From assembly GCF_024734405.1 (NCBI RefSeq), contig NZ_CP059556.1, positions 1,984,001 to 2,048,000 on the forward strand: 64,000 bases of DNA, in the 5' to 3' direction. This document shows positions 9,091-17,285 of this stretch, piece by piece. Position numbers and translations under genes: made by a program. Each line of letters opens with the position of its first letter. Within the stretch, counting starts at the first letter, position 1. Source of the DNA: Saccharopolyspora gregorii (GTDB taxonomy: Bacteria; Actinomycetota; Actinomycetes; Mycobacteriales; Pseudonocardiaceae). The notes beneath the pieces are model-generated. The model was not told the origin of the DNA. It saw only the letters and a list, made by a program, of their open reading frames with translations, and made no database searches.

Positions 9091-9833
9091 CAGAGACCGA
9101 CCTTCTCCAGGGACTTCATCTTGTCCAGCACGCCTTCGGCGGTCGGTGCGTACATCTCGTCCACCAGGCGGCCGTCGGCGAGGAACAACACCCGGTCCGC
9201 GTAGGTAGCGGCCATCGGCTCGTGGGTCACCATGACCACGGTGCGGTCGAAGTCGTCCACGCTGCGGCGGAGGAACGACAGGATGTCCGACGACGACCTG
9301 GAGTCGAGCGCACCGGTCGGTTCGTCGGCGAACACCACGTCCGGCTGGGTGATGAGGGCACGGGCGCATGCCACTCGCTGTTGCTGGCCGCCGGAGAGTT
9401 CGCTCGGCCGGTGGCTGAGCCGGTCCCGCAAGCCGATCGCCTCGATGATCGATTCGGCCACCTGCGGGTCGGGCTTGCGCCCGGCGAGGTCCAGCGGGAG
9501 CGTGATGTTCTCCCAGGCGGTCAGCGTGGGGAGCAGGTTGAACGCCTGGAACACGAACCCGATCCGGTCCCGGCGCAGCTCGGTGAGGGCGACGTCGTCG
9601 AGGCCGGTCAGGGCGGTGCCGCCGACGAAGACCTCACCGTCGCTGGGGGCGTCGAGTCCCGCGACGCAGTGCATCAGCGTCGACTTGCCCGACCCGGACG
9701 GTCCCATGATGGCGGTGAACTGCTCGCTGCGGAACTCGACGTCGACGCTGTCGAGAGCCACGACGCGCGCCTCGGCATGGCCGTACACCTTGGTCAATCC
9801 GGCTGCACGGACGGCAGCGGTCGTTTGAGTCAT
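9090..9833 (-). CDS. MacB/LolD-type ABC transporter ATPase
   Basis: The protein of 247 residues has Walker A GPSGSGKST, Q-loop VFQAFNLLPTLT, signature LSGGQQQRVACARAL, Walker B VVFADEP and switch His in MVTHEP, all intact. It partners the FtsX-type permease that overlaps its stop. ATG 9833 is taken as the start; a GTG two codons upstream (9839) is equally possible because no clear ribosome binding site decides. The gene is divergent from the sensor kinase gene at 9946, with about 110 nt between them for both promoters. Confidence 0.93.
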   Translation of the reverse strand: MTQTTAAVRAAGLTKVYGHAEARVVALDSVDVEFRSEQFTAIMGPSGSGKSTLMHCVAGLDAPSDGEVFVGGTALTGLDDVALTELRRDRIGFVFQAFNLLPTLTAWENITLPLDLAGRKPDPQVAESIIEAIGLRDRLSHRPSELSGGQQQRVACARALITQPDVVFADEPTGALDSRSSSDILSFLRRSVDDFDRTVVMVTHEPMAATYADRVLFLADGRLVDEMYAPTAEGVLDKMKSLEKVGL

Positions 9834-9945
9834 CCGCACAGCGTCGTGCCCGGGAGAGTTCGCTGCCGTCGGCCGATCGGATAGACGATCTGCAACTAAA
9901 GTCGCGCCTCGAAAGGGGACGTCGAACGGCCGTTACGCTCGGCGC

Positions 9946-11169
9946 GTGGACCCCAAGGCGCGCTCGGAATCCCAGCAGCTCGATGCGAAGGACCGGTCGT
10001 GGTCGACGGCCGACCGCGTGCTCGCCGTGGCGGTGTGCCTTGCGGTGTTCGTCGCGACCTTCCTCCCCGCCGGAGCTCTGGTAGCCGAACCGGCCGCGTT
10101 CACCTCGATTCCGGGCCTCGCCCTGACCCTGCTGATCGCCACCCTCTCGGCGGTCGTGACCTGGCTGGCGCCTCGCTGGTCGTGGCCGTTGTACGCACTC
10201 GCGTTCGGTACTTGGTTGATCGCCTCGCTCTGGCCGTTGCTCTGCGTCGCGTCGTTCCGGGCGGCGTTGCGCCTGCGCTCGTTCGTCCTCGCGACCTACG
10301 CGGTCGCGGCGACGGCAGCGGTCATGGCGCCCACTCTCGTGCGCGTGGGGCGGCCGGACGTCGGGTGGGACTCGGTCCAGAGTTCCTTCGGCGGGGTGGC
10401 CCTGTTCGTCGTGCTGCCGTTGTTCATCGGACTGTGGGTGAAAGCGCGACGGCAGGTCGTCGAGGGGCTGCGGGAACGCACCCAGCAGCTTCTGCGGTCG
10501 CAGGAGGCCCGCGCGGAGCAAGCCCGCGCGCAGGAGCGCTCTCGCATCGCCCGCGAGATGCACGACGTGGTGGCGCACCGGGTGTCGCTGATGGTGCTCC
10601 ACGCGGGCGCGATCGAGGCGAACTCGCCGAACGAACTGCTGGCGGACGAGGCCGCGCTGATCCGCCGCACCGGCCGGGAGGCGCTGGGGCAGCTCCGCGA
10701 GGTGCTCGGCGTGCTGCGACTCCACCCGTCGGAGGTCCAGCTGCAGCCGCAGGCCACCGTGGCGGACATCGAGGATCTGGTGGAACGGTCTCGCTCCGCC
10801 GGCCTCGACGTTCGCTATCGGTGTGAAGGCACGCCTGTGGCGTTGCCCGCGATGGTCGACCACACCGCCTACCGGCTCGCGCAAGAAGCGCTCACCAACG
10901 TGCACAAGCACGCCGGAACCGCCAGGACCGAGGTGACGGTGCGGTACCTGACGTCCGCGGTGGAGGTCGGTGTCAGCAACGCGGCTCCGGAACGGGTATC
11001 GGAGGGGCTGCCGGGCAGCGGTCTCGGACTGGTCGGCCTGCACGAGCGGGTGGGACTGCTGCACGGCACGCTCACCACCGGGCCGACCCCGGACGGCGGG
11101 TTCTCCGTCCAGGCGACGTTGCCGACCACTCCGGTGGAGTCCGGCGGGTCCACTCGGGGATCGGAGTGA
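9946..11169 (+). CDS. NarL-family sensor histidine kinase
   Basis: The kinase of 407 residues has several membrane segments in residues about 25-165, a HisKA_3 dimerisation helix with the phospho-acceptor His206 in IAREMHDVVAHRVS, and a HATPase domain with N box (AQEALTNVHKH) and GSGLGLVGLHERV. The start is GTG 9946. It faces away from the ABC exporter it probably controls. Its expected partner regulator begins only at 11982, after 812 nt of decayed DNA; usually these genes overlap or are a few bases apart. Ligand unknown. Confidence 0.92.
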   Translation: MDPKARSESQQLDAKDRSWSTADRVLAVAVCLAVFVATFLPAGALVAEPAAFTSIPGLALTLLIATLSAVVTWLAPRWSWPLYALAFGTWLIASLWPLLCVASFRAALRLRSFVLATYAVAATAAVMAPTLVRVGRPDVGWDSVQSSFGGVALFVVLPLFIGLWVKARRQVVEGLRERTQQLLRSQEARAEQARAQERSRIAREMHDVVAHRVSLMVLHAGAIEANSPNELLADEAALIRRTGREALGQLREVLGVLRLHPSEVQLQPQATVADIEDLVERSRSAGLDVRYRCEGTPVALPAMVDHTAYRLAQEALTNVHKHAGTARTEVTVRYLTSAVEVGVSNAAPERVSEGLPGSGLGLVGLHERVGLLHGTLTTGPTPDGGFSVQATLPTTPVESGGSTRGSE

Positions 11170-11212
11170 TGAGCCGCCGTACCGATCACCCACCCGCCCG
11201 GCCGGCGGGGTC

Positions 11213-11590
11213 ACGCCGGTAGCGCCCCGGATCCCCGGCACCGTCGACCATGCGGCGATGCGAGCGGCACTGTCCGATGTGGTCGAACGCCACGAGTCGT
11301 TGAGAACGGTCTTCAGGGAAGACGAGGAGGGGCCGTTCCAGGTCGTGCTGGCACCAGAGTCGGTACGACTCGGTTGCACCACGGTCGAGGTGCCCGAGAG
11401 CGACTTGCGAGGCGAACTCGTCTCGGACGGGCAGGTCAGATTCGATCTCGCGATCGACATTCCCGTGCGCCCCACTCCTTTCGTCGTGCATTCCGACGAC
11501 AAGCCGAATGACGTGACCGAGCATGTGTTGTTGTTGGTGCATCACGTGGTGTCGGATGGTTGGTCGCTCTCGCGCAGCGGATCGCGCAGC
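11213..11590 (+). pseudogene. NRPS condensation-domain fragment
   Basis: About 125 codons read as the N-terminal half of an LCL-type condensation domain: DVVERHESLRTVF, then FDLAIDIPVRPTPF, then the catalytic motif as LVHHVVSDGWS. There is no start codon context, no first 40 residues, and similarity stops right after DGWS, where a minus-strand ABC ATPase fragment begins. It is a relic, not a working NRPS gene. It lies between a sensor kinase and its regulator and marks a rearrangement that once involved a peptide biosynthetic locus. Confidence 0.8.
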
Positions 11591-11790
11591 GCGGCGTAGG
11601 TGCTGCCGTTGATCCGGGTCTCGCCGGAAGTCGGCCGGTCCAAGCCGAGGATCATCCGCATGGTGGTCGACTTGCCGGCCCCGTTCGGGCCGAGGAACCC
11701 GGTGACCTGCCCTGGACTTACCTCGAAGGTCAGGTCTTGGACAGCGGTCGTGCTCCCGTAACGCTTCGTCACGTCGTGCACCGTGATCAT
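11560..11790 (-). pseudogene. Truncated ABC transporter ATPase (N-terminal part only)
   Basis: ATG 11790 opens a frame giving MITVHDVTKRYGSTTAV and an intact Walker A GFLGPNGAGKSTTMRMIL, typical of drug-resistance ABC2 ATPases (DrrA type). After about 75 residues (TYAALRDPLRE) the similarity ends at the junction with the plus-strand condensation fragment. Q-loop, signature and Walker B are missing, so it cannot work. It could still be translated as an 82-residue peptide. Confidence 0.8.
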
Positions 11791-11981
11791 GGAATCTCCG
11801 TGCTGTGTCGTCGGATCGGACAGGGCTGGGCGAGCGGATGGCGTCAGGTGGAGGGATCGGATTCGTGGCGTGGTACACGGCGGTCAGGGCGTGGATGGGA
11901 TGATGACGAGGTGACCTCGCCGCGTACGTGACGGGATACCCTCGGTGTTCGGACGCGGGGCGAAGTGGCTGAGGGGGTTGC

Positions 11982-12629
11982 GTGATTCGGGTCCTGCTCG
12001 TCGACGACGAGACGCTGGTGCGTACCGGCCTGCGCTTGATCCTCAATCCGGCCGAGGACGTCGAGGTGGTCGGCGAGGCCGGTGACGGCAGGGAAGCCGT
12101 GGACGCCGTCGCCAGGCACCGGCCGGACGTCGTGCTCATGGACGTCCGCATGCCGACCATGGACGGACTCGCCGCGTCGGAGGAACTCCAGCGCCGCGCC
12201 GATCCGCCCAAGATCATCATGCTCACGACCTTCGCCCTGGACGACTACGTGCACCGGGCCCTGCGGGCGGGCGCGGTCGGATTCCTGCTCAAGGACACCG
12301 AGCCGCGGGACCTGCTCGGTGCGGTGCGCACCGTCGCGGCCGGGAGCGCGATGCTCTCGCCCACGGTGACCAAGAGGCTGCTGACGACCTTCGCCGAAAC
12401 CGAGCAGTCGGAGGTCGAGAAGTTCCGCCGGCGGCTGGACGTGCTCACGGCCCGTGAACACGACGTGATCCGCGCTGTGGCACGAGGGCTGTCGAACGCC
12501 GAGATCGCCCGGGAGCTGTTCATGAGCGAGGCGACCGTGAAGGCGCACGTGAGCCGGTCGCTGTCCAAGCTCGGCTTCCGCAACCGGGTCCAAGCGGCGA
12601 TCCTGGTGCACGACGCGGGTTTGGACTGA
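11982..12629 (+). CDS. LuxR/NarL-family response regulator
   Basis: The 215-residue protein has a receiver domain (LLVDDETLVRTG, phospho-acceptor Asp54 in VVLMDVRMPTMDG, Lys in FLLKDTEP) and a C-terminal LuxR helix-turn-helix (LTAREHDVIRAVARGLSNA, ATVKAHVSR). The start is GTG 11982 behind GAGGGGG. It is the natural partner of the kinase ending at 11169 despite the debris between them. It ends 2 nt from the convergent DedA gene. Confidence 0.92.
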   Translation: MIRVLLVDDETLVRTGLRLILNPAEDVEVVGEAGDGREAVDAVARHRPDVVLMDVRMPTMDGLAASEELQRRADPPKIIMLTTFALDDYVHRALRAGAVGFLLKDTEPRDLLGAVRTVAAGSAMLSPTVTKRLLTTFAETEQSEVEKFRRRLDVLTAREHDVIRAVARGLSNAEIARELFMSEATVKAHVSRSLSKLGFRNRVQAAILVHDAGLD

Positions 12630-12631
12630 TT

Positions 12632-13285
12632 TCACCGGGAGGACGTCACCGGGTCGGAGTTCTCGGGTTCCGCCTCGTCCGACTCGGGGCGGCGGCGCCG
12701 GTAGAGCCACCGTCCTGCCTCGACCAGGACCGTGACCGACAGGGCGAGTCCCAAGCCGAACAGCAGACCCAGGATCGGGTTGCGCTCGAAGGCGATGCCG
12801 CCCGAGTAGCCGATCAGTCCTGAGTAGACACCCCAGCTCACGCCCGCGAGCAGGTCGAAGCAGGTGAAGCGGTACAGCGGATAACCGACCATCCCGGCGG
12901 TCAGCGTGGTGACGGTGCGGCCGCCGGGGATGTACCGGGCGATGACGAGGATCAACCCGCCGCGCTCCGCGAGAGTGCTGCTGGCCCAGTCGAACGCGGC
13001 TCGGCGTCGAGGGGCGGTCCGGAGGTGCCTGAGCAGCTTGGCCCCGGCGAACCGCCCGACGAAGTACGAGACGTGGTCGCCGAGAACGGCACCCGCAGCC
13101 GACACGGCGATGACCAGGGCGAGGTTCGTCGTCCCGTTCGCGGCGAACACGCCGGCCGTGATGACGAGGCTTTCGCTGGGTACCACGGGGAAGAAGCCGT
13201 CGATCGCCGAGAAGGAGAACAAGGCGACGTACCACCACGGCGAGGCGAGGAGCGTGGTCAGGACGTCGAGTACCGCTTCCTTCAT
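12632..13285 (-). CDS. DedA/SNARE-associated family membrane protein
   Basis: The protein has 217 residues and the DedA pattern: reentrant segment with FFPVVPSESLVITAG, then GAVLGDHVSYFVGR, the conserved RYIPGGRT motif with catalytic-type Arg, and a final membrane helix before a charged tail. DedA proteins act in lipid flippase or membrane-potential homeostasis at the inner membrane. The start is ATG 13285. It is a single gene convergent with the response regulator, so its role is unlikely to be tied to that system. Confidence 0.92.
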   Translation of the reverse strand: MKEAVLDVLTTLLASPWWYVALFSFSAIDGFFPVVPSESLVITAGVFAANGTTNLALVIAVSAAGAVLGDHVSYFVGRFAGAKLLRHLRTAPRRRAAFDWASSTLAERGGLILVIARYIPGGRTVTTLTAGMVGYPLYRFTCFDLLAGVSWGVYSGLIGYSGGIAFERNPILGLLFGLGLALSVTVLVEAGRWLYRRRRPESDEAEPENSDPVTSSR

Positions 13286-13489
13286 GCGGCGCTCGATGTC
13301 GTGGTGCCGACGTCACGACGGGCGCGACCGTTCATGATGGGAAACCTTCCGGTGGTCCAACGTGTTTCCCGAAGTCTGCGGAGGACGGGTCGCCGACGCA
13401 TTAGCCGAAAGGATCCTGTTGACCCCTACTTTGGAAACGTCGCGGGACATCATCGTGTACGTCACCGGGTGATGTGCAGGCGCGAGCCG

Positions 13490-14010
13490 TCGTGTGCTCT
13501 CCGCCGCTCCGGTTCAGCACTCCCCACGTCGACGCGCGACTCGGATCCGCCACGTGCGGCGTGCAGCCGGACTCGGCGCGTTCGTGCTCGCCGTCGCGGG
13601 CGTGCTTCTCGATCTGCGGCGTGCCGTCGCCGCGGGTGCGGCCGCAGTTCGCTGTAGGAGCTCTCCAGCATCCGCGCACTGATCTTGTTGACCGCTGTCC
13701 CGCCGAGCGCGGGGAGGATGGTGCGCCGGAGGTAGCCCTCTGGTGCGTCGGAGGTAGCCCTCGTACGTGTGGCGCGTGCTCTCTTCCAGTTCGCTGGCGC
13801 GCAGCCACTCGCTCAGTGCGTAGGACAGCGCGGCGGTCGACGGCGCCGAGTTCTGCTCGTTGACCTGGTTGAGCAACTTCGTCAGGACCTTCTCGGCGCG
13901 CTCGCGCGCGGCGTCGTTCGTGCCCTTGATCGTCTCGCGCAGGTAGACCCGCTTGCCGGTGACCGGTTCGACGCCCGCGCGCGACCACCCGGAAGCCAGC
14001 AGCTCGCGCC
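13490..14010 (-). pseudogene. Decayed tyrosine integrase (relic of an older element)
   Basis: In three minus-strand frames one can read the N-terminal arm and SAM-like domain of an actinomycete phage-type integrase: PVTGKRVYLRETIKGT, KVLTKLLNQVNEQNS, LSYALSEWLRASELEEST, then after a frameshift ARMLESSYSELR, then DGTPQIEKHARDGEH. A 22-bp tandem duplication at 13719-13762 causes the first shift. The catalytic domain is absent. The relic lies just left of attL, outside the present element, and differs from that element's own integrase. It suggests the same region hosted an earlier element. Confidence 0.8.
13719..13762. repeat. 22-bp tandem duplication inside the integrase relic
   Basis: Two adjacent 22-nt units starting TGGTGCG and ending TAGCCCTC differ at one base. 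On the minus strand they repeat the codons for GYLRRT. Since 22 is not a multiple of 3, the duplication breaks the integrase frame. Confidence 0.9.
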
Positions 14011-14111
14011 TGGACCGCGCTCGCGGGACTTCGAGCGCGCAGCAATACGGCCTTGAGCATGCTCGCCCAAGGCCACACCCAGCGGACCAGACCATGATCC
14101 AGATCTTCGGT

Positions 14112-14210
14112 TGTTTCCGCTGGTGAGCGGTGGTGCCCCCGGTCAGAGTCGAACTGACACTGTACGGATTTTGAGTGGTTCCACTGAACCAGCTTTCACC
14201 AGCGGAAACA
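14112..14210. repeat. Perfect inverted repeats around attL
   Basis: TGTTTCCGCTGGTGA at 14112-14126 faces its exact complement at 14196-14210, with attL between. A second small inverted repeat, TGGTTC-CACT-GAACCA (14176-14191), adjoins attL. A related decamer, CTGGTGAAAG, lies at 28144-28153 near attR. These may be arm-type binding sites for integrase or excisionase; that function is inferred. Confidence 0.7.
14131..14176 (+). other. attL: attL attachment site
   Basis: These 46 nt are identical to 28176-28221. They equal the 3' part of the tRNA gene, CCA end to anticodon loop, but without the 5' half, so this copy is no tRNA gene. It is the left limit of the element. Confidence 0.93.
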
Positions 14211-14325
14211 CCCTGGCAAATGCCCGCGTGTCCGTAAATGGCACGTGGGGAGCCCATTTCGCCGGCCACTCGAAGGCCTGACCGGTCCCCGGCCACCGAG
14301 CCGGGGACCGCTTCGCCAGCTCCGG

Positions 14326-14922
14326 CTACCTACCGACGGCGCGGGCGAACGAACCCCACCATTCCCCCGGCGGAACGTCCATCGCAGCGGCGGCGAGTGC
14401 CTTGCCCGTCGCGGTGCTCACGGCTTCAGCACTGGAGCGCACCCACTCATCGAGCTCGGTGTAGCCCTCCCGCTGGTACTCCCGGGCTTGCAGCAGGCAT
14501 TCGAGCTTGTCCGCGTCCCGGCTGCACCGGGATTCCGGCGTTGCCTCAGCGGTTTTGGCGGACTCGTGTTCGTCCACCGCGGACACGATCCGGTCTCGGA
14601 GGTCCGCGGGCAAGTCCGCTACCTGGTCGCTGACGATGTCGTGCGGGCTGGCCGTGCTCACGTACTTCTTCCCGACGCTCGGGACATCGCCGATGCGAGT
14701 CTCGGGCAGATCGTGGAAAAGACCGAGTGTCGCGGCGCGCTCCGGATTCGCCCCCTCACACGCCGCGATGACGTACGCGAGCACGGCCACCCGGTACGAG
14801 TGCTCTGCCACGCTTTCGCCATTGCGGACTCCCCCGAGCAGCCAGCCGGTGCGCGGGGTGTGCTTGAGGTGCCCAGCTTCGTGGGCGAACGCGATGATCT
14901 CGGCGAACCGCTGGTCAGGCAT
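14326..14922 (-). CDS. HD-domain phosphohydrolase (YfbR/HDDC2-like)
   Basis: The 198-residue protein carries the HD signature: VAEHSYRVAVLAYV, the central LFHDLPETRIGDVP with the HD pair, and a distal RDADKLECLLQA Asp, as in YfbR 5'-deoxynucleotidases. This family removes phosphate from dNMPs with a divalent metal. ATG 14922 has GAGGAGC upstream and overlaps the stop of the HTH gene at 14915 by 8 nt, so the two are co-translated. It is the leftmost gene of the AICE. It could modulate nucleotide pools for element replication or restrict phage; neither is shown. Confidence 0.85.
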   Translation of the reverse strand: MPDQRFAEIIAFAHEAGHLKHTPRTGWLLGGVRNGESVAEHSYRVAVLAYVIAACEGANPERAATLGLFHDLPETRIGDVPSVGKKYVSTASPHDIVSDQVADLPADLRDRIVSAVDEHESAKTAEATPESRCSRDADKLECLLQAREYQREGYTELDEWVRSSAEAVSTATGKALAAAAMDVPPGEWWGSFARAVGR

Positions 14923-15991
14923 GGGTGCTCCTCAAGGCGTAGGAGAGCTGATCGAGTTTTCGTAGGGAATCACGGGCGAAGTCGTGCGCCGCCGTCGCCC
15001 GGTCGATCGCGTCGAGCACTCGTCGCCGATGATCAGGGCGATCCAGCCCGCGGCGGAACGGGATCAGGGCGTTCAGTGCGTGCGCGCACAGATCCCGGTA
15101 CGGGGCGTTCTCCAGCCCGTCCAGGAGGGAATTGAGCAGCAGCTCGCCTGACCAGGGTTGGTCATCGGCGAGCATGTCGGCATCGCTGGTCCAGGGCTCG
15201 GGGATCTCGCCTACCCAGTAGGCCCAGTACGCCAGGTTGGCCTTCACCGCAGCCTCCGTGCCGAGCCCGTGCTCGATGAACCTTGACAGGGGTTCCAGGT
15301 CGCCCGCAGCGGCCGAGCTGATCGCCCGCGACCTGGTGACCGCCCACTCCGGCGACCATTCGCGAATGTCCCGAGCCGCCCGCACGTCTTCGGCCCGCAT
15401 CTGCGCGACCCAGTCCGCCGACTTCGCGTGCTCGGCGACGAGGTATTGCGCTTGCCTGCGGAGCATCGCTCCTTCGACTCCTCGATCGGCCCGGCTCGCG
15501 ACGGTGCGCAGGGCGGTGGCGAGCTGATCCCGTTCACCCTTCGCGACGTCCAAGCGGGCTTTCGTCCCAGCGAGCTGGCGGGGCGGAACACCCGTCATCG
15601 GCCACGTGAGCAGTTCGGTCTGCAGCCGAGTGGGCACTACGAGCGCGAGTGGGTGGGTAGCTGGGTCTTCGCTGCCGATCTCGGACAAGATCTCGTCCGC
15701 CTGCATGGCCTCGGAGAGAACCGTCAGGCGTGCCGACGTGACCGTCGATAGCTGGAGCACGCGGCGGAGCTTCCCAAAGCGCGCCATCGGCAGGTTGATC
15801 AGCGGCCGCCTACCGGACTCCCACCCCTGCACCGTCGCCAGCGACACCTGCATGGCCTCCGCAAGACCTTGCTGGGTCAACCTCACCTCGCCTCGAATGG
15901 CGGCCAGAACAGCCCCGGCGACCCTGCCTGCGACGGGGGACTCACTGGCAGTCAGACCTGTATCGCCACTCTGCCCGCGCAGCTCCTCCAC
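14915..15991 (-). CDS. XRE-family HTH protein with large C-terminal helical domain
   Basis: The protein of 358 residues has a helix-turn-helix at residues about 25-60 (RLTQQGLAEAMQVSLATVQGW, with the motif continuing ESGRRPL). The rest is alpha-helical without a motif I recognise. The GTG start at 15991 sits directly behind AAGGGG, so a slightly different start is possible. It is co-directional with the HD gene and probably regulates the element or senses a signal; function unknown. Confidence 0.75.
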   Translation of the reverse strand: MEELRGQSGDTGLTASESPVAGRVAGAVLAAIRGEVRLTQQGLAEAMQVSLATVQGWESGRRPLINLPMARFGKLRRVLQLSTVTSARLTVLSEAMQADEILSEIGSEDPATHPLALVVPTRLQTELLTWPMTGVPPRQLAGTKARLDVAKGERDQLATALRTVASRADRGVEGAMLRRQAQYLVAEHAKSADWVAQMRAEDVRAARDIREWSPEWAVTRSRAISSAAAGDLEPLSRFIEHGLGTEAAVKANLAYWAYWVGEIPEPWTSDADMLADDQPWSGELLLNSLLDGLENAPYRDLCAHALNALIPFRRGLDRPDHRRRVLDAIDRATAAHDFARDSLRKLDQLSYALRSTHA

Positions 15992-16071
15992 CCCCTTCGA
16001 GACTCGTACTCGCAGTCAGTCCACATCGCGCTGACCTGCACATACCTTTTTCTCATGCGCACCACACCGGT

Positions 16072-16389
16072 TCAGCGATCTTCCAACCGACTGACCACCT
16101 CGGCGAGCGTGGCCTCAAGCGCGGACACCCGCTCTTCGAGGGTCGGCTCGACGCTCTCGGGGTTGCCCCGCGCAATCGCCGCGATCTTGCCTGACGGCCA
16201 GCCCAGCGCGTTGGAAATCGCCATGAGCGTCTTGGGGTTGCGCTCCCGCCGTTTGCCGTTCGCGAGTTCCTGGACGGTCGATAGACCGACATCCGCCTTG
16301 TCTGCGACGTCCCGCTGCCGCAGGCCGAGTTGCTTCATGCGCTCCGAGACTGCCTTGCCAACCGCGGTCCAGTCCAAGTCCTGATCCAT
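16072..16389 (-). CDS. Small XRE-family repressor of the AICE
   Basis: The 105-residue protein has a Cro/CI-like HTH (MKQLGLRQRDVADKADVGLST, then VQELANGKR) and a C-terminal leucine-zipper-like helix (LEERVSALEATLAEVVSRL) suited to dimerisation. ATG 16389 has GAGGGG 5 nt upstream. It is divergent from the transfer operon; the intervening 160 bp carry two matching 11-bp palindromes. It is the likely master repressor, in the role of KorSA, though of another family. Confidence 0.85.
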   Translation of the reverse strand: MDQDLDWTAVGKAVSERMKQLGLRQRDVADKADVGLSTVQELANGKRRERNPKTLMAISNALGWPSGKIAAIARGNPESVEPTLEERVSALEATLAEVVSRLEDR

Positions 16390-16411
16390 ACACCCCTCGC
16401 TTGAAATCGGG

Positions 16412-16506
16412 CCTGTTTCAGGAGTGTAGCCAAGCGCGAGGCACGAGGGAAACCTGACGACAGGTCTGTTTTGCGCTTGACATCAGTCTTGTTTCAAGTC
16501 CAGTAT
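16412..16506 (+). promoter_or_regulatory. Divergent promoter region with paired operator-like palindromes
   Basis: CCTGTTTCAGG (16412-16422) and CTTGTTTCAAG (16488-16498) share the pattern CYTGTTTCARG with dyad arms around TTT; a half-match TCTGTTTTG lies at about 16465. A sigma-70-like promoter for the plus-strand operon reads TTGACA (16477-16482), 18 nt, CAGTAT (16501-16506). The second palindrome lies inside the spacer, where a bound repressor would block polymerase. The first covers the likely promoter of the XRE gene. Confidence 0.7.
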
Positions 16507-16548
16507 CAACTCACCCGGTGCTCAGGCACCCCGACAGAGGAGAGATTC

Positions 16549-17010
16549 ATGCACGACATCGGTTCAACCGCAGCGAACAAGCCCGGAGCGAAGCAGCTGA
16601 TGCAGCAGGTAGACCCCGAGTACTTCTCGCTGAAGGTGCGTCAGGCGTTCGGTGAGCACGACGTCGAGCCGGACCCGTATCCGGTGGACTTCCTGGAGGG
16701 TCTGTCCGGTCCGAGCCCGGAGGATCTGCTGCTGGCCGGGCACGGTGAGCTGTCGGAGCACCCGGACGTGGCGGAGGCCGACGAGCGGGTGTTGGCGGCT
16801 GAGATCGCGGTGCTGGACGCGGAGGACGCGGGACGGTCGGACGAGCTGGCGCAGCGGCGGCTCGACAAGGCCCGTTCGCAGCGCCGGTCGGTGCTGGTGC
16901 GGTTGCAGAAGAAGCGCACCGCCGTCCACACCCACCGTTCGCAGACGCGTCCGGCTCAGGTGCTGCCGCTGCGTCCGTTCCGGGTGGTCCGGGGTGGTGA
17001 GGCGGCATGA
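16549..17010 (+). CDS. AICE hypothetical protein, first gene of transfer operon
   Basis: The 153-residue protein starts at ATG 16549 behind GAGGAGAG. It has an acidic middle with a helical, Ala/Arg-rich stretch (residues about 80-130) and a basic tail. I recognise no family. It opens the operon under the TTGACA promoter and its stop overlaps the next gene (ATGA). Such leading genes in AICEs often are small spread or regulatory proteins. Confidence 0.75.
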   Translation: MHDIGSTAANKPGAKQLMQQVDPEYFSLKVRQAFGEHDVEPDPYPVDFLEGLSGPSPEDLLLAGHGELSEHPDVAEADERVLAAEIAVLDAEDAGRSDELAQRRLDKARSQRRSVLVRLQKKRTAVHTHRSQTRPAQVLPLRPFRVVRGGEAA

Positions 17011-17285
17011 GCGCGGCGGTGGATGTGGCGCTGCTGCCGATCCGGATGGGGTGGCGGCTGGTGAAGTTGCTGCTGTTGCCGGTGCTGTTCGGTGCCGGGT
17101 CGCTCGGCCTGGTGGCGATGGGGCTGGGCTGGATGCTCGGAGTCACGGCGCTGTGCGCGTTGTGGGGGCTGGTCATGGGCCGGTTGTGGTGGTTGCAGGT
17201 CGTCGGTGAGTTGCGCTCGCTGGGCCGCGGCACGGTGCGCATCAGCACCGGGGGCACCGGCCGGGGCAAAGGGGCGCGGCGATGA
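17007..17285 (+). CDS. Small membrane protein of the spread module
   Basis: The protein of 92 residues has two hydrophobic segments (LVKLLLLPVLFGAGSLGLVA and LGVTALCALWGLVMG) and a basic glycine-rich tail. ATGA overlaps join it to genes on both sides. Its position between the operon leader and the DUF2637-like protein fits an Spd (plasmid spread) function in the mycelium; that is inferred. Confidence 0.7.
   Translation: MSAAVDVALLPIRMGWRLVKLLLLPVLFGAGSLGLVAMGLGWMLGVTALCALWGLVMGRLWWLQVVGELRSLGRGTVRISTGGTGRGKGARR

Noticed and set aside
11213-11590. Functional NRPS gene
   Set aside because: Only about half of one condensation domain remains, without start, adenylation or carrier domains.
14131-14210. 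Second tRNA gene at the left att site
   Set aside because: Only the 3' half of the tRNA (46 nt) is present; the flanking bases do not complete the D arm or acceptor stem.
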